From NCBI GenBank assembly GCA_009823395.1, contig CM020511.1:14478001-14542000 (forward strand): a DNA stretch of 64,000 bases. Reading direction: 5' to 3'. The DNA comes from Thamnaconus septentrionalis (Eukaryota; Chordata; Actinopteri; Tetraodontiformes; Monacanthidae). Under the pieces are notes generated by a model. The model ran no database searches and was not told where the DNA came from. It saw nothing but the letters and a program-made list of their open reading frames with translations. Below, piece after piece: positions 53,053 to 64,000 of the stretch (its first letter is position 1; each line of letters begins with the position of its first letter). The position numbers and the translations under genes were made by a program.

Positions 53053-53580
53053 TAGTGTTGTAGTGCTCAAGATTGGTCTTGGTCTCTAGACCATTTTTTA
53101 AGGGTCTTTGTGTTGTCTTGGACTCGGAGGCATTTTTACTGGGTCTTGTCTGGGTCTCGGACTGGCCGGACTCGGGATTTTTGATCCAGACTGGTCAAGA
53201 CTCAGCCAACACTGCTATGACACGATAGTAACGGAAAAGAATCCAGCTGTTGCTGTTTTACGCTCTGTTTGTGACGCCAAGAGTGACACACCCCCTCATT
53301 TCTTGTTAATTTATTTTCTTTATTTTATACTTGTTGTTTTTTTTTGTTAAATGGTTCAAGATAGCTGGCAATGCAGCAAAATGTTGAAGGAAATTATGAA
53401 AAGATACCTTGCTGAAAAGAGATGTTGCTGTGCTGCAAACTTGAAGTTCAAAAAAAAAGATACTGGTCATTTTTTTTTCTGTTTTGTTGTTATTTTTCTT
53501 TGATAAACAAAGTCTTCTTGATACTTTCTAGTCTTGATAATATATCGGTCTCGATTGGTGCAGTCTTGACTACAACACGA
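53053..53580 (+). mobile_element. hAT-like non-autonomous element, complete
   Basis: 528 bp between exact 8-bp direct repeats CTCATTAG at 53045-53052 and 53581-53588. The ends TAGTGTTGTAGT and, inverted, TCGTGTTGTAGT match at 10 of 12 positions. Only short frames are present and none resembles a transposase. This is the best-defined copy of the family in the window. Confidence 0.88.
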
Positions 53581-53597
53581 CTCATTAGTCAGTCTGA

Positions 53598-53604
<7 letters not shown>

Positions 53605-53651
<47 letters not shown>
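53605..53651 (+). repeat. (CT)n microsatellite
   Basis: Pure CT run just after the hAT-like element and its target duplication. Confidence 0.95.
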
Positions 53652-53654
<3 letters not shown>

Positions 53655-55420
53655 CACTGCCATTAAGGGCGGCTTCATTATAACCGAGAAACGCCCCGGC
53701 AGGGCCTCGTCCCCGCGCACCCGGGTCTAATTGCACGGAAAAGGCAGCAGCCATCGCTCTCACCTCTGCGCTCCCTCCACTCCACCGGGGGAGCGGCGGG
53801 GCCGTGATGAGCCACCCATCAGACCTCTCCCCGGCCCCCGATGGGCAGATTAAACAGTGGATAACAGGGCTCCACTTGGGTTCGTTTACTACAGCAAGCT
53901 CCCTTCCCACCATCCCTCCCTCCCTCCTTCCCTCTCTTCCTCCCCACTGCCAATGCCTTCCGGGGACGAGGAGAACCAGCATCCCTGAACGCACCGCGCA
54001 CCCTCGGCACCCTCGGACAAAAAAAAAAGAAAAAGAAGGCAAAACATGATTAATTCCGTCTGTTTACTGTACACTCCATCTGCCTGTCCTCTGAGAACAA
54101 ATTAAACGTATTAAAACCAGAGTGAAGAATGAGAGGAAGGGAGGATGACTGAAGAAGAGAGGCAAATAAAATGTACAATTAAATACGGGAAATAAGCAGA
54201 TTTTTTTTTTTTACAGAACATTCAAAAAAAGTGTACATCCACATGTACATTATAATCTATTAACATAGAGAAAATAATATATACATCTAAAAAGATAGAT
54301 CATGAAAACATGGCCAAATGTTGTTATTAAAAGTGAATCAAAATTTTTTTTTATGCAAAACGAGGAGCAAAGGCGCTGCGGGCGCCGAGCGTGAGGCGAA
54401 GAGAGGAAACTGGGGAAGAAAACAAACAAAGAAGACAGCCTCTAATTTCCAACCGCTGTTGTTTTGGTGAGCGGTCTCGAGCATTAAGGAGAACTGAGGC
54501 AACATGACAAGCGGGAGTTGTATTTCTCCCGCCGTAGTTTTGCTAAAGCAGATAATCCATAAAACATAAGGCCTCCGTATTGACGTTTCCCCCTCAGCCG
54601 GCTGAGTGAAGGGCGTAGCTGGGGTGTCAGGCCTGTCTGTCGGCCGGCCGCCTACCACTCTCATTATCCTCGCGCCTCCGTGAAGGGCAGCTAAGGTCAC
54701 ACTCCACAGGAGCAAAATAAACTCCTGTGATACTAATCTAATATTCAGAGTTCCCATCAAAGGGGGCTTATTAGCGGCGTAAAAGAGGGAAATGGGAAAG
54801 ACTGCACGGGGGGGAAGCGGAAAACTATCGGAGAAAGTTGCAGACAGGATACCTGTCAGTGAGAAGTTCGCGCTCACTGTTTTCCTGAGCCGACAGCCGT
54901 CAGCTGTCTGGGAAAGAAACACAGCAGCAGAGAGTTTCTGGAGATTGAGTGAGAGCGCAGCTTAGGAATTTATACAATGCACCGTTCAAGTGGTATTATA
55001 GATGCTGTTGCCTCCTACTCGGAGCGAGCGCACTTCCACACCTCTCAGGAAGTGTGTGCGTGCATGCGTGCACACAAACACACACACAAAGGATGTCTTT
55101 GTTTGGCCATCGCTGCCGTTGTCTTGACACCCACCATCTGCCGCCCCGGCAACGTGGAAGAGTGAAGAGAAGAGTTTCTCGGTGGAAGATCGCCCTCTAC
55201 GCCACAAAAACCCCGCCTCAACCAAGTGCGAGAAAGAAGAGGAAGAAGAGGAAGAGAAGAAGAAGAAGAAGAAGAAGAAAGTCTGCAATGATCACTGGCC
55301 TCCGCTGTCCCTATTCTGACCATCACTGATCCACAGGTTAAACTGTCAGCTGATGAACTGACATATTTGCCCTCTTTTACTTTGTTGAAGGTCAGGATGA
55401 TACATATGGTGTGGATTATC

Positions 55421-55525
55421 ATTAGTATTATTATCATTAGTATTATTATTATTATTATTAATATTATTAATATTATTATTATTATTACTAATAATAATAT
55501 TATTTATGATGATGATGATGATGAT
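55421..55525 (+). repeat. (ATT)n and (GAT)n tract
   Basis: Degenerate ATT triplets followed by GAT triplets at 55508-55525. Confidence 0.92.
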
Positions 55526-55849
55526 TGCAAATGCACAATCTTTTGGGGAAAGTACATGAACACTGATCAAAACTTAAAGTTCTGACTTAAAAATGCTCAT
55601 CAAGCGGAAAAAAAAGCAGAGGAGGGAGTGTTAATCAAAGGCTGCGCTGGGCAAATTGTAAAGGTCCTCCTTCAACACATGATGCATTATGGGAGCGGCT
55701 CGCTCAAGAGCAAAGGGGGTTGCAGAAACAAATAAATAATAAATAAATAAATAAGCAAATAAAGTGCGCAATGCAGATGAGGGTGACGGAGGCGCCGTCT
55801 CGGCCCGTTCTGCAAGGCGCCGGCCATTCATCACCTGCGCATGCAAAAG

Positions 55850-56150
55850 CGCCAGCGCCGGTCCTTAGCATATTCGCATATTCTAATGAAGGCTTGCATG
55901 CAAATGAGGACGACCTTTTCCTTTTGGCTCGTCCCCCCCTCACTCCCTCCTCCCTCTTTACAACTGTACATTAACGGGAGTGGGAGTGGCGAGCGGCGGC
56001 TGTAATGGCTATTAGAGCGACAGGCTGAGTACGTGACGTTGTGATCTAAACTCAGGGAGGCTTTAATTAGGCTAATCTATTACCAGACGGCGGCTGTCAA
56101 AGATCTTTATGGCAAAGGACGGACTTGTCAGACGCCGTTATTTATTAAAA
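55850..56150. promoter_or_regulatory. candidate enhancer with an octamer
   Basis: ATGCAAAT octamer at 55898-55905 with 'cgcatattctaatgaagg' before it, then 'ggctttaattaggctaatct' and 'ctgtcaaagatctttatgg' (TCF-like CAAAGATC). Repeat-free over most of its length. Confidence 0.4.
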
Positions 56151-56749
56151 CTGGCTCGGGATTTTTACTGAGGGCCGGTCAGTGAGAGAAACACGGGAGG
56201 GGCAAAAAGAAAAAAATCGTACCCGCAGCGTAATGCAGACCCATTTACGCCATGCATGAAACTCAACACCCTTCTTGTCATTCAACTTTGACAGCGTGAC
56301 ACTGGTGATGCTGAAGCCACAAACATTAAGGGTTGTGGTCTGGAACTCATTCCAGAACCCAGCCTCTGTTACTGACTGTGTGTGTGTGTGAGCTTGGGAG
56401 CTCGTCATCGTCATGGCTCACTTTGCCCGCATGCATTCCAGTTACATTCAGATGGTCAAACTGGGTAGAGTGGGAGGCCTACAGTGTTGATTTGCTGAGC
56501 TGTGTTCTGAAGCTTCTCCACCTGAATGTAGTTTGGTTGCAGGACAACAGTATCCGCTCTTTGTGCCATGTTTTGTGTATTCTCCATTCAAATACAGCTT
56601 ACACTGACTAGAAGAACACGTGGTTGTTGCTGACCTTTGACCTTCAGGTTGCTACATGTTCACGGTTGTGCACCTTAATATGAGCTCAATGCCGTTTTTA
56701 TACGAACTGAATTACTGTCTAGAAACAATTTTATTTTTATTTTTTACAG

Positions 56750-57012
56750 TTAAAGGTCCAGTGTGTAAAGTTTGGCTTGATTTATTATTTTTATATTGGT
56801 AAAAGCTTAACATACTGCCCATAAATAGATTAACAAAAGTGTATACTCGCAGTACAATAAAAGTAATTTGGTTTCCCTACCCTTTTCTACCAGTTTATTC
56901 ATATATATGAGAATATACATAGAGCAAGGGTCTTGCTCCGAGGTAGGGTTCAGGAAGCCCGCCCTAAAAACGCAATGGGCTTCCTTAAAAATGTTACACA
57001 CTGGACCATTAA
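56750..57012 (+). mobile_element. 263-bp MITE with TTAA ends
   Basis: Left end TTAAAGGTCCAGTGTGTAA and inverted right end TTAATGGTCCAGTGTGTAA agree at 18 of 19 positions. The outermost TTAA may be the target duplication, as for piggyBac-like elements. The body is AT-rich with no reading frame of note. Confidence 0.82.
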
Positions 57013-57640
57013 TACATATTCTATTAAGCATTTGTACAAATAGGAGACAGAAAATCAGCGACAGTGTCTCACCCAGCTGCCCGTTCATGCCGCAGACCCA
57101 AATGCCGCCACCTCCCCCCTCCCAACCCTCTGTCGCCGCTAGCCGCTGGTGGGGGGGGGTGACGACGAGCCGTCAGCTCCCCTGTCCACCAGGCGGGGTC
57201 CCGCGCTGTTGGCGGGCGGGCCAAAGTTACGCCTCCTCACCGTGACTTTGAACTTTCGCCGATGAGGCATAAATATTGAAATATTGAAATGAAAGACGCG
57301 GGCAGGCACGAGTGGTGGGATGAGGGGGGAGGAGTAGGGGAGGAGGGGGAGGGACGTTGGAGAGGGAGGGGGGGGTGGCGGGCAGTGGGCCCACTGAGAG
57401 AAGAGACAAGGCCCTCACCCCTCTGCCAGGCTGCATCCTCCAGGACCGACAGTTATGGATAGGAAACATTACTGCTGCTGGTAATTAAAGCGGAGGGGGG
57501 AGAAGAAAAAAAAAAAAACTAATGCTGTCTCTTGGATGAGGGGCTTTCATAGTGAGCATCCATTTGTCACTGCTGCGTGCTCGCCAAGGCCAGATTAAAT
57601 CACACACATATTTAAGTCTGGCTGTGCGCAGACAGAGGCA

Positions 57641-57666
57641 CCCTGTCTGTCTGTCTGTCTGTCTGT
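57641..57666 (+). repeat. (CTGT)n microsatellite
   Basis: About six CTGT units. Confidence 0.92.
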
Positions 57667-58599
57667 ATTCCATATCAAGGTTAAAAAAAAAGAAACAGAA
57701 GCCTTCCCTTCTTCCGCTTTAAAATAATCTGTTAACCGCTTCAAAAAAAATAAAAACACATGTAGGTCAGCTGCGAGGAAAGACTCCTCAGCGGCAGTAA
57801 GTGACTGCCTGCCTGCCTGACTGAGTGACTTTACGCGTGGTTGCGAAAAGGCCACTGGCTAAGGGGGGTGAGAGGGGTGGAGGAAGGCGGAGGGTTGTTG
57901 GGGGAGGGGGAGCGGAGTGGGTGCCATGTCACCAGATGGAGGGGATCGGTGACACTGAGCGTGTCACAGGGTGACGGCTGCACTCTGCTCGGAACCAGCG
58001 GCCCCTCCAGCGCTGTCAGAGGGAGCGGCAGCTCCAGACACTGACACTCGCAGCCGCCCTGACAGGCCAAACACGACTCAGTCTCCGCTCTCAGCCGCCG
58101 CCGCCGCCGAGGCTCCGCGTCGCCGACGGGACGCTGAGAGAGAGAGAGTGAGAGAGTGAGAGAGATAGAGAGTAGCAGTCGGCGGGTAAAGGGGATTTGT
58201 CCTGGGCGGCGAGGATTCCTCCGGAACCGGACGAGAGGAAGGGCAGAACTCTCGGAGCCAAGAGAGAGAAGAAAGAACAAGTGAAGGCGATGAAAAGCGC
58301 GCGCAATCATTCGGGGGGGAAACTTCCCCTGCGAGCTGATTTGAAGCCGAGCCCGCCTGCTTTAGATCAAGGGGGAGGGAACAGGGATCAATAGATTCCT
58401 GTTTATCTGAGTGAAATTGCGCTGTTTCTTCATTTGTTTCCTAAATTAAATGTGGCTTTTGCCAAATTATGTGCTGCCGAGTTAGTTTGTTAAAGGGGAA
58501 AAAAGCTTTGTTGCAAAAACAGCAGAAGGAAAAATACACAACCAAATATAGTAAATAAAAAAAATGAAGGGTGGCTACTCCAGATCATCTAAAATATAA

Positions 58600-58760
58600 C
58601 ATTTGTTTGAGTTATTTAACACTTGTTTGTTTAATACATGTTCCATATGTGTTCATCCATAGTTTTAATGCCTTGAGTGACAACCTACAATGTAAATAGT
58701 CATCAAAATGAAAGAAAAACCATTCAATCAGATGTGTCCAAACGTTTGACTGGTAGTGTT
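58600..58760 (+). mobile_element. Tc1-like element, 3' end fragment
   Basis: Ends with 'gatgtgtccaaacgtttgac' then TGGTAGTGT, a diverged version of the right end at 47689. Preceding words (tgttccatatgtgttcatcc, gacaacctacaatgtaaata) match the usual 3' region of this fish family as I recall it. The left border is approximate. Confidence 0.65.
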
Positions 58761-59304
58761 TGCTGCTCAGGCGCTAATCTCAATTAATCCCACCTCTCAG
58801 AAGAAACAGCGTGCTTGACCCTTTCTTTGGAAGCAGAGAGTTGCAGGGAGGGAAAAACACGGTTAGTCTGTTTGTCCCTTGGAAAAGACAGAGCGCGGGG
58901 GAAGGTAGGAGAGCGGAGGGATGACAATGATAAGATTTGGATGGAAATATGTTGATTTGAGGGGGAAAACATGTGGGGGGAGGGAGGTAATGCCAAAAGG
59001 GGAGAGGGCAGAAAAGAGGGGAAAAAAGGGAGAGAAACAGGCAGTGGACGCGGAAGGGAGGCGAGTGCGGCGGCGAGACTGATCGCTGTTGATCTTCACG
59101 ATAAGCGCTCCCGACAACTTGTGACCAAAGTGGCGCTTCGACGCTAATCGGCCGCGAAGGCTGACCTGCAGCGAGGCAGCGGAGTTCAGCTCGCATAGAG
59201 CCGCGCCGCGCCTGAGACGAGATGGAGCCGGACAGGAGACATCCAGGCATCAAAACTCCCTGAGAAATTGCGACATGGCTTCAGTGCACTGCGAGGAGAA
59301 CATA

Positions 59305-59350
59305 GGAGGAGGAGGAGGAGGAGGAGGAAGCAGAGGAGGAGGTGGAGGAG
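59305..59350 (+). repeat. (GGA)n tract
   Basis: GGA triplets with a few interruptions; purine-only strand. Confidence 0.9.
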
Positions 59351-60639
59351 GGGAAAAAAAGAAAAGAAGCCAAGCAGTGATACTCGGCGCTCTTGGCAGT
59401 TGAGGCCGACTTATCTGGCTCCAGATAAAAAGAGGAAGGACAGAGTCGGAGGAGAGTGGAGTGAGGGAGGGAGTCAGGGGGAGTGACTCTGTGGGGGGAG
59501 GGGCTGGAAGGATGTGAGAGGAGAGTTTAGAGAAAACAAGGAATCTATTTTATTGACAATTATCTGCTGTGGGCTGGACCGAGGAGAACTGAAGACTAAC
59601 CTTGAACCAGCGTGTGGTTCAACCTCTGCAGGACATCAAGGAGAGAGAGGGGGGAGCGTCAAAGGACACAAATAGCCGACAGGAAACAGGTCTCAACTGG
59701 GCCTCAGAGTAAACTTCTGCAAGCGCAGAACACTGTGCTCTGCAAACTAATAAATTATTGGCTGATAGAATTCTTGGACAGAAAAGTGATGTGGAGGTTT
59801 TACATGGTGGAAATAATCCCAAGGGGAGATTTCTTCATATGTTCATTAATTCTGTTTCCTTTTCTCTGACGTCAAAGTCACTTCAAGGGCCCATGTGACA
59901 CGACATGAGACACGACACCTTGAAATGGCAGCTGGATGCAAAGACATAAGTTCGGAGCGTTCCGATCGGATTGCATGGACGACCAGAAATAGGAAATATG
60001 GCATCCTTGTTGTGACAAGAGCAGGAAGCAACTCCCATAGAAACTGCAGGAGTGGACAGGAAGCAAGCAAGCAGTTTTTTTAAAAAAATGGGTTGCAGCT
60101 CATAGAAACAAAGGGTTAATGAAGCTCTGCTTGATTGCTTGTGATTGCTTTACTAGGAACTGACTTTGGTTAAAAAAAAAAAAAAAAATAAAAAAAAAAT
60201 TGGAGGAACGCCACAGTGCACTGCAGCTCGCCATGAGGTTGTGATGCCTTCGCAACAATAGAAAGCCTCAGGTTTTTTTCTACCTCTGTACAACTGGCAC
60301 TGCAAGATGTGACTGGTCATCTCGCAGTGAGGCAATCCATCCAATCGCCTTCCAGGTTTGGCCTCCCCTTCGCTAACGCTTCACATGGGCTCTAGCAGGC
60401 GGACATGTGAGAAAACTCCAAAGGATTTTGAAATATCTGGCGCGCTTGATGAAACAAACACTTGAAACGGAAGATGGCCGACACGAAATGCGAAACACAG
60501 TTTCTCCTCTTCATTACAGCAATATGTCCTCGCAATGGAGACTGTGATTGGAAATAAGCGTTTACTGATAGATGGCGTGTTCAAGTTTTTATATGATCAA
60601 AAACATCCGCTGCGCTGTGATGTCCTTTTCCACAGATTG

Positions 60640-61080
60640 AGCAGAAACAAACTCGACTGATCAGGCCCCAAAACCAATTACAAGCTTCACTCACTTCTAA
60701 TTGATGGTGCAGCCGTCCATCCCCTAGCAGAGAAAAGAGAAAAAAAAATGGACTCAAAATAAATAATCGTGCCCGCCGAGCTGATCACAATAACCGTCGC
60801 TCCCTTTCACTCATCCGTACCAATTTCCCCCACGCGGACGATGTAAATAATCGGCTAATGATCCGCAGTTGCTCGGTCCCGTCTGACCGCGGAGCCGCTC
60901 GGACCACTTTAATTTAGCGGCAGCATCACTCAGCTGGCATCATAATTCCTCTCCCGGCCCTGCGAGAGGGCTGTCCTCGGCCGCCGCTGCGACAGTAATG
61001 GAGGGGAAACACAAAGCCGCCGCGTGTTAAGTGGGGAGCGCTGTGTTTATTCACTCATTAATGACGACTTTAAGTGCCAC
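60640..61080. promoter_or_regulatory. candidate regulatory block
   Basis: 'gatgtaaataatcggctaat', 'ccactttaatttagcggc', 'ctggcatcataattcc' and 'cactcattaatgacgac' in a CpG-containing, repeat-poor 440 bp. Confidence 0.33.
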
Positions 61081-62109
61081 GAGCGGGGGAAAAAAAAATA
61101 CACACACATTTATATAAATATATTATTGTGCGAATATATATGGGATCTAATCATATCTGGCAACGTAAATAATCCGACGGCCGCTTTTTCCGCAAGGACA
61201 ATTTATGACAAGTGAGCAGGCTGAGGAGTGGGCTGCAGAGGAGGAGAATATTGGAGAATCTGGAGAATATTCCAGGCCCTTCTTCATTGTGATAATAATG
61301 ATGAGAAACTATTTATGAAATACGCGCTTGGGTTTAAGAGCGGAGGCGAACCAACCGCACGCCAAAATGTCTCTTTCCGGGGGCCTGCTAATGCGCCGAT
61401 GGGTCGGAATGACGGCGGGCCCCGAGCGGCGAGACACAAGCGCGCTTGTCAGCGTGAGTATCCGTCACGCCGCGGTTTGGTTCAATCAGAGGCGGCCGGG
61501 CAGCGGGCGTTCTGGAAATATTCCCTTATTGATCTGTTGGTGAGAAGATGCTATCCCGTTACACGAGGGGCAGACCGCTGGAGCCAGGACACGCACGTGC
61601 ACACGCGCGAGCGCGCAATCACACACAGGCAATACCTTGGCAGCATGAATGAACGCAAACGCGATACGACAAGTGCGTGCCGTCAGATGGGCACGTGAAG
61701 CAGAAATTGCTCGCAAACCACACGCGCGCAAGTGCACATGCACACACACTCAAAACAAGCAACCGGACCAAACATGCTTATCAAGCCAACGCACCTATTT
61801 CCAAGCCCGCCTCAAAGACACCCGCTGAAACATTTACTGCAATTAGAAACCTCCCTGAACACCCTTAATACATTTTATGAGTTAATTGCTTGTTAAAACT
61901 GCAACTGAATATATGTATTTTTTTTGCGCCTACTCCAAGAACATTTCATGTAGAGCCCCAAAAAATGAAGCGTCCTTTCTTTTTCTTTTTACATCTCCGT
62001 CCTCACTGAACTTGAATTGTTAATGAAAGCAAAAATGCTCATATTTACCCCAATAGTGACTGTTTTGGTCATTAAAAAGAATTGAAAGAGAGGTTGGGTT
62101 ATTCTTTTA

Positions 62110-62125
62110 CACACAAACACACACA

Positions 62126-62188
<63 letters not shown>
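62110..62188 (+). repeat. (CA)n microsatellite, about 79 bp
   Basis: CAAA-interrupted start followed by about 30 CA units. Confidence 0.95.
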
Positions 62189-62192
<4 letters not shown>

Positions 62193-62279
62193 CAAAAGCA
62201 GTGTCTGGGAGACGTGTAGCTCGGCGCGCGCTATTAGTTCTGACTGCTCCGGCTCCTCATTCCTGTACTTTACGCCGCG

Positions 62280-62420
62280 CCGCAAATAGGACCATCACTT
62301 TTCATTACCTGCTGTTTCCCGCCGAGCTTCACTCCATCATTGGCGCCGCATGCTAATGTAAAGCAGGCTACTGCCATGTAAATTAAACTCTTTGTTTTGT
62401 TTGCCTCGCCACCTTGGGCT
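62280..62420. promoter_or_regulatory. candidate regulatory block
   Basis: 'cttttcattacctgctg', 'catgctaatgtaaagcagg' and 'ccatgtaaattaaactc' in repeat-free sequence between the CA and CTG tracts. Confidence 0.3.
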
Positions 62421-62521
62421 GATTGTCAGAGCGAAACTTCCCGGGAGCAGCAGGTGTGTTCGTTTGTTTGTTTGTTTGTTTGTCTGTGTCTTTGTGTGTG
62501 TGTGTGGGAGTGCGCCGGCGT

Positions 62522-62522
62522 G

Positions 62523-62559
<37 letters not shown>

Positions 62560-62572
62560 GCCGCCGCTGCTT
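62522..62572 (+). repeat. (CTG)n-(CCG)n triplet repeat
   Basis: About 12 uninterrupted CTG (CAG on the transcribed strand) units then three CCG units. A TTTG tetranucleotide run lies just before it (62460-62482). Confidence 0.95.
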
Positions 62573-62963
62573 TGTGCGCACCGCAGACTCGGCAACAAGT
62601 GAGGCCCCGGCGACGTGCGTGTGTTTGCACGTGCGCGCGCAAGTTCTGAAACAGTGGAGGAGTGACACCGCCGCACACGCCGCCTCCCAGTCAACCAGAT
62701 GTGCTCCTGACCCTGAGCTCAGCCACTGAAATGCAAAGTCGGGTGTCTACTCGCTCCCCCCGACAAACCCTCCCCCATCCCGAGGCGCAGGTACAACCAA
62801 CTGTCAAAAACAATGGCGGAAATATGCATACCGTGGGCTGGGCTGTGCTACAACATGCTCTTAATGTAAATCAGATTTCACAGGGTTTTTTTCTCCATTT
62901 TTTTTCCTTTTTTTTTTACTTCCTGAGGAGATGAGCCGAGTGAGCCGCCGAGTGAGCCACCAC

Positions 62964-62966
<3 letters not shown>

Positions 62967-62999
<33 letters not shown>
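62967..62999 (+). repeat. (CAGC)n microsatellite
   Basis: About eight CAGC units. Confidence 0.95.
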
Positions 63000-63079
63000 A
63001 CCAGCAAAGTGCAAGAGTGGCGTTCTTGCGAGGCTACTGCCACTGGGTAACTGACAATGCATGTTAAAACGAGTTGGAG

Positions 63080-63270
63080 GGAGGGGTGTGGGGGTTGCTT
63101 GTTTACTCTGCTGCCTTAATTATACGGGAACTTGTCTCCCGCTCATTTACAGAACACTGTAAGAAATCAAATGGCACCGGAGAGAGATAAGAGACCTTCA
63201 TGATTCCTCATTATGAAAGAGATGAAAATGACTCCTGTCTCTAATTAACACGAGGCTGCTTGTTGATGAT
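63080..63270. promoter_or_regulatory. candidate regulatory block
   Basis: 'gctgccttaattatacggg', 'ctcatttacagaacac' and 'gtctctaattaacacgagg' in repeat-free sequence, ended by a poly-T run. Confidence 0.3.
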
Positions 63271-64000
63271 TTTCTTTTTTTTTTTTTTTTTGGGGGGGGG
63301 CTTGGTGGCGTCGACTGACACGTGTTAACCAGATAAACAGTTCTTTAACATCTGTTTGTTCAACACCTTTTTTTTCTCACGTAGGGAGTCGCAGTTTGCT
63401 ACCTCCAAAGGAAGCAGGTCAGCAGCTCTGCAGCTGTCTCCGCCCGGCTCGCTTGCTCTTCAGCAGTTGTTATGTGATTGTGTTTTTTTTTTTTCTTTCT
63501 TTCTTTCTTTTTGCATTTTAAGTTTGAGCGTGTTTGAGGCCTCGGTTTGTGGACGGTACCGGACTCGGAATCGCCAACAGCCACGTCAGTCTCTTATGAT
63601 ATCAAAATCCGCGTCCATTTGTCATGAATGATTTGCGTAAATGTTAATAAAAATGAAATATGGTTTTGAATGATTAAATAAATGAATCACAATGCAACTT
63701 GTTTCTGCTTGTTCTTGTTTCTTCTCTTCAACTGTGGCTGCTCCGTCTGTTTACTGCACTTACACACCGCTGCATCAGCGGACCAACAGAACAGACAGTG
63801 AGCTGCTGGCTATCAAGCCGACAGAGTTGAATAGTTATTAAGTTAGAATACAGCTGCTGGTGATTAGTTTATGTTCAAGGGGACTAGAGCAGTATAAATA
63901 ACCAGCCCTACCTTAGGGAAGCTCTGCACCCATGTTCACCAACAACTAAGAACAAGGTCTGAACATATATATATATATATATATTTTTAGGAGACTAGCT

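Larger units (their letters stand above)
45170..64000 (-). other. znf407: znf407 upstream intron sequence (incomplete)
   Basis: At least 18.8 kb upstream of the first visible exon, whose phase-2 start demands an earlier coding exon. None was recognised, and I saw no zinc-finger signature on either strand. It holds the hAT-like copies (49756-49896, 53053-53580), Tc1-like ends (47391-47689, about 58600-58760), a TTAA-ended MITE (56750-57012), a CTG tract (62522-62560), a CAGC tract (62967-62999) and several TAATTA/octamer blocks. Confidence 0.65.

Noticed and set aside
54338..54922. 194-codon open frame on the minus strand
   Set aside because: No domain recognised; overlaps a repeat-free stretch with enhancer-like composition.
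61228..61698. 156-codon open frame on the plus strand
   Set aside because: No recognisable motif; CpG-rich sequence lacks stops by chance.

Overview
The window looks like genomic DNA of a teleost fish. The reasons are a vertebrate-type gene with short coding exons separated by introns of 1.3 to more than 23 kb, very abundant CA/GT and CT/GA microsatellites, and small non-autonomous DNA transposons of the hAT, TA-target and PIF/Harbinger-like kinds that are typical of fish. No species can be named. There is no bacterial-style gene organisation, CRISPR array or convincing tRNA/rRNA.

One protein-coding gene is supported, on the minus strand, and I identify it as znf407 (a large C2H2 zinc-finger protein). 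Five internal exons were found at 45095-45169, 21393-21559, 11863-11946, 10391-10511 and 5094-5272 (listed in transcription order). All have GT/AG splice borders, matching phases (2-2, 2-1, 1-1, 1-2, 2-1) and no stop codon. Together they encode 208 complete codons: the end of one finger, six full C2H2 fingers joined by TGEK-like linkers, and the start of the post-finger region. The large N-terminal exon(s) must lie above 64000 and the C-terminal exon(s) below position 1.

Layout by region: 1-5093 is intron after the last visible exon (a deleted hAT-like copy and a CT tract). 5273-10390 holds the best copy of a 530-bp TA-flanked MITE. 10512-11862 is a short intron. 11947-21392 holds an inverted tandem array, a 76-bp CA tract, a G4-like tract and a Harbinger-like element. 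21560-45094 is a 23.5-kb intron with another hAT-like element, two CpG-rich blocks with promoter-type motifs near 36.3-38.05 kb, and many TAATTA-rich blocks. 45170-64000 is intron or upstream sequence with an intact hAT-like element with 8-bp target duplication, Tc1-like ends, a 263-bp TTAA-ended MITE, a CTG repeat and more candidate regulatory blocks.

Most of the sequence is non-coding. The TAATTA, octamer and PBX/MEIS-like motifs lying between repeats fit an intron-rich bystander gene that houses long-range enhancers. In human, ZNF407 lies next to the developmental regulator TSHZ1, so tshz1 is the obvious candidate target. That link is inference and no conservation test was possible. I did not find clear evidence for a wholly new biological system; the findings list the signals most worth checking.
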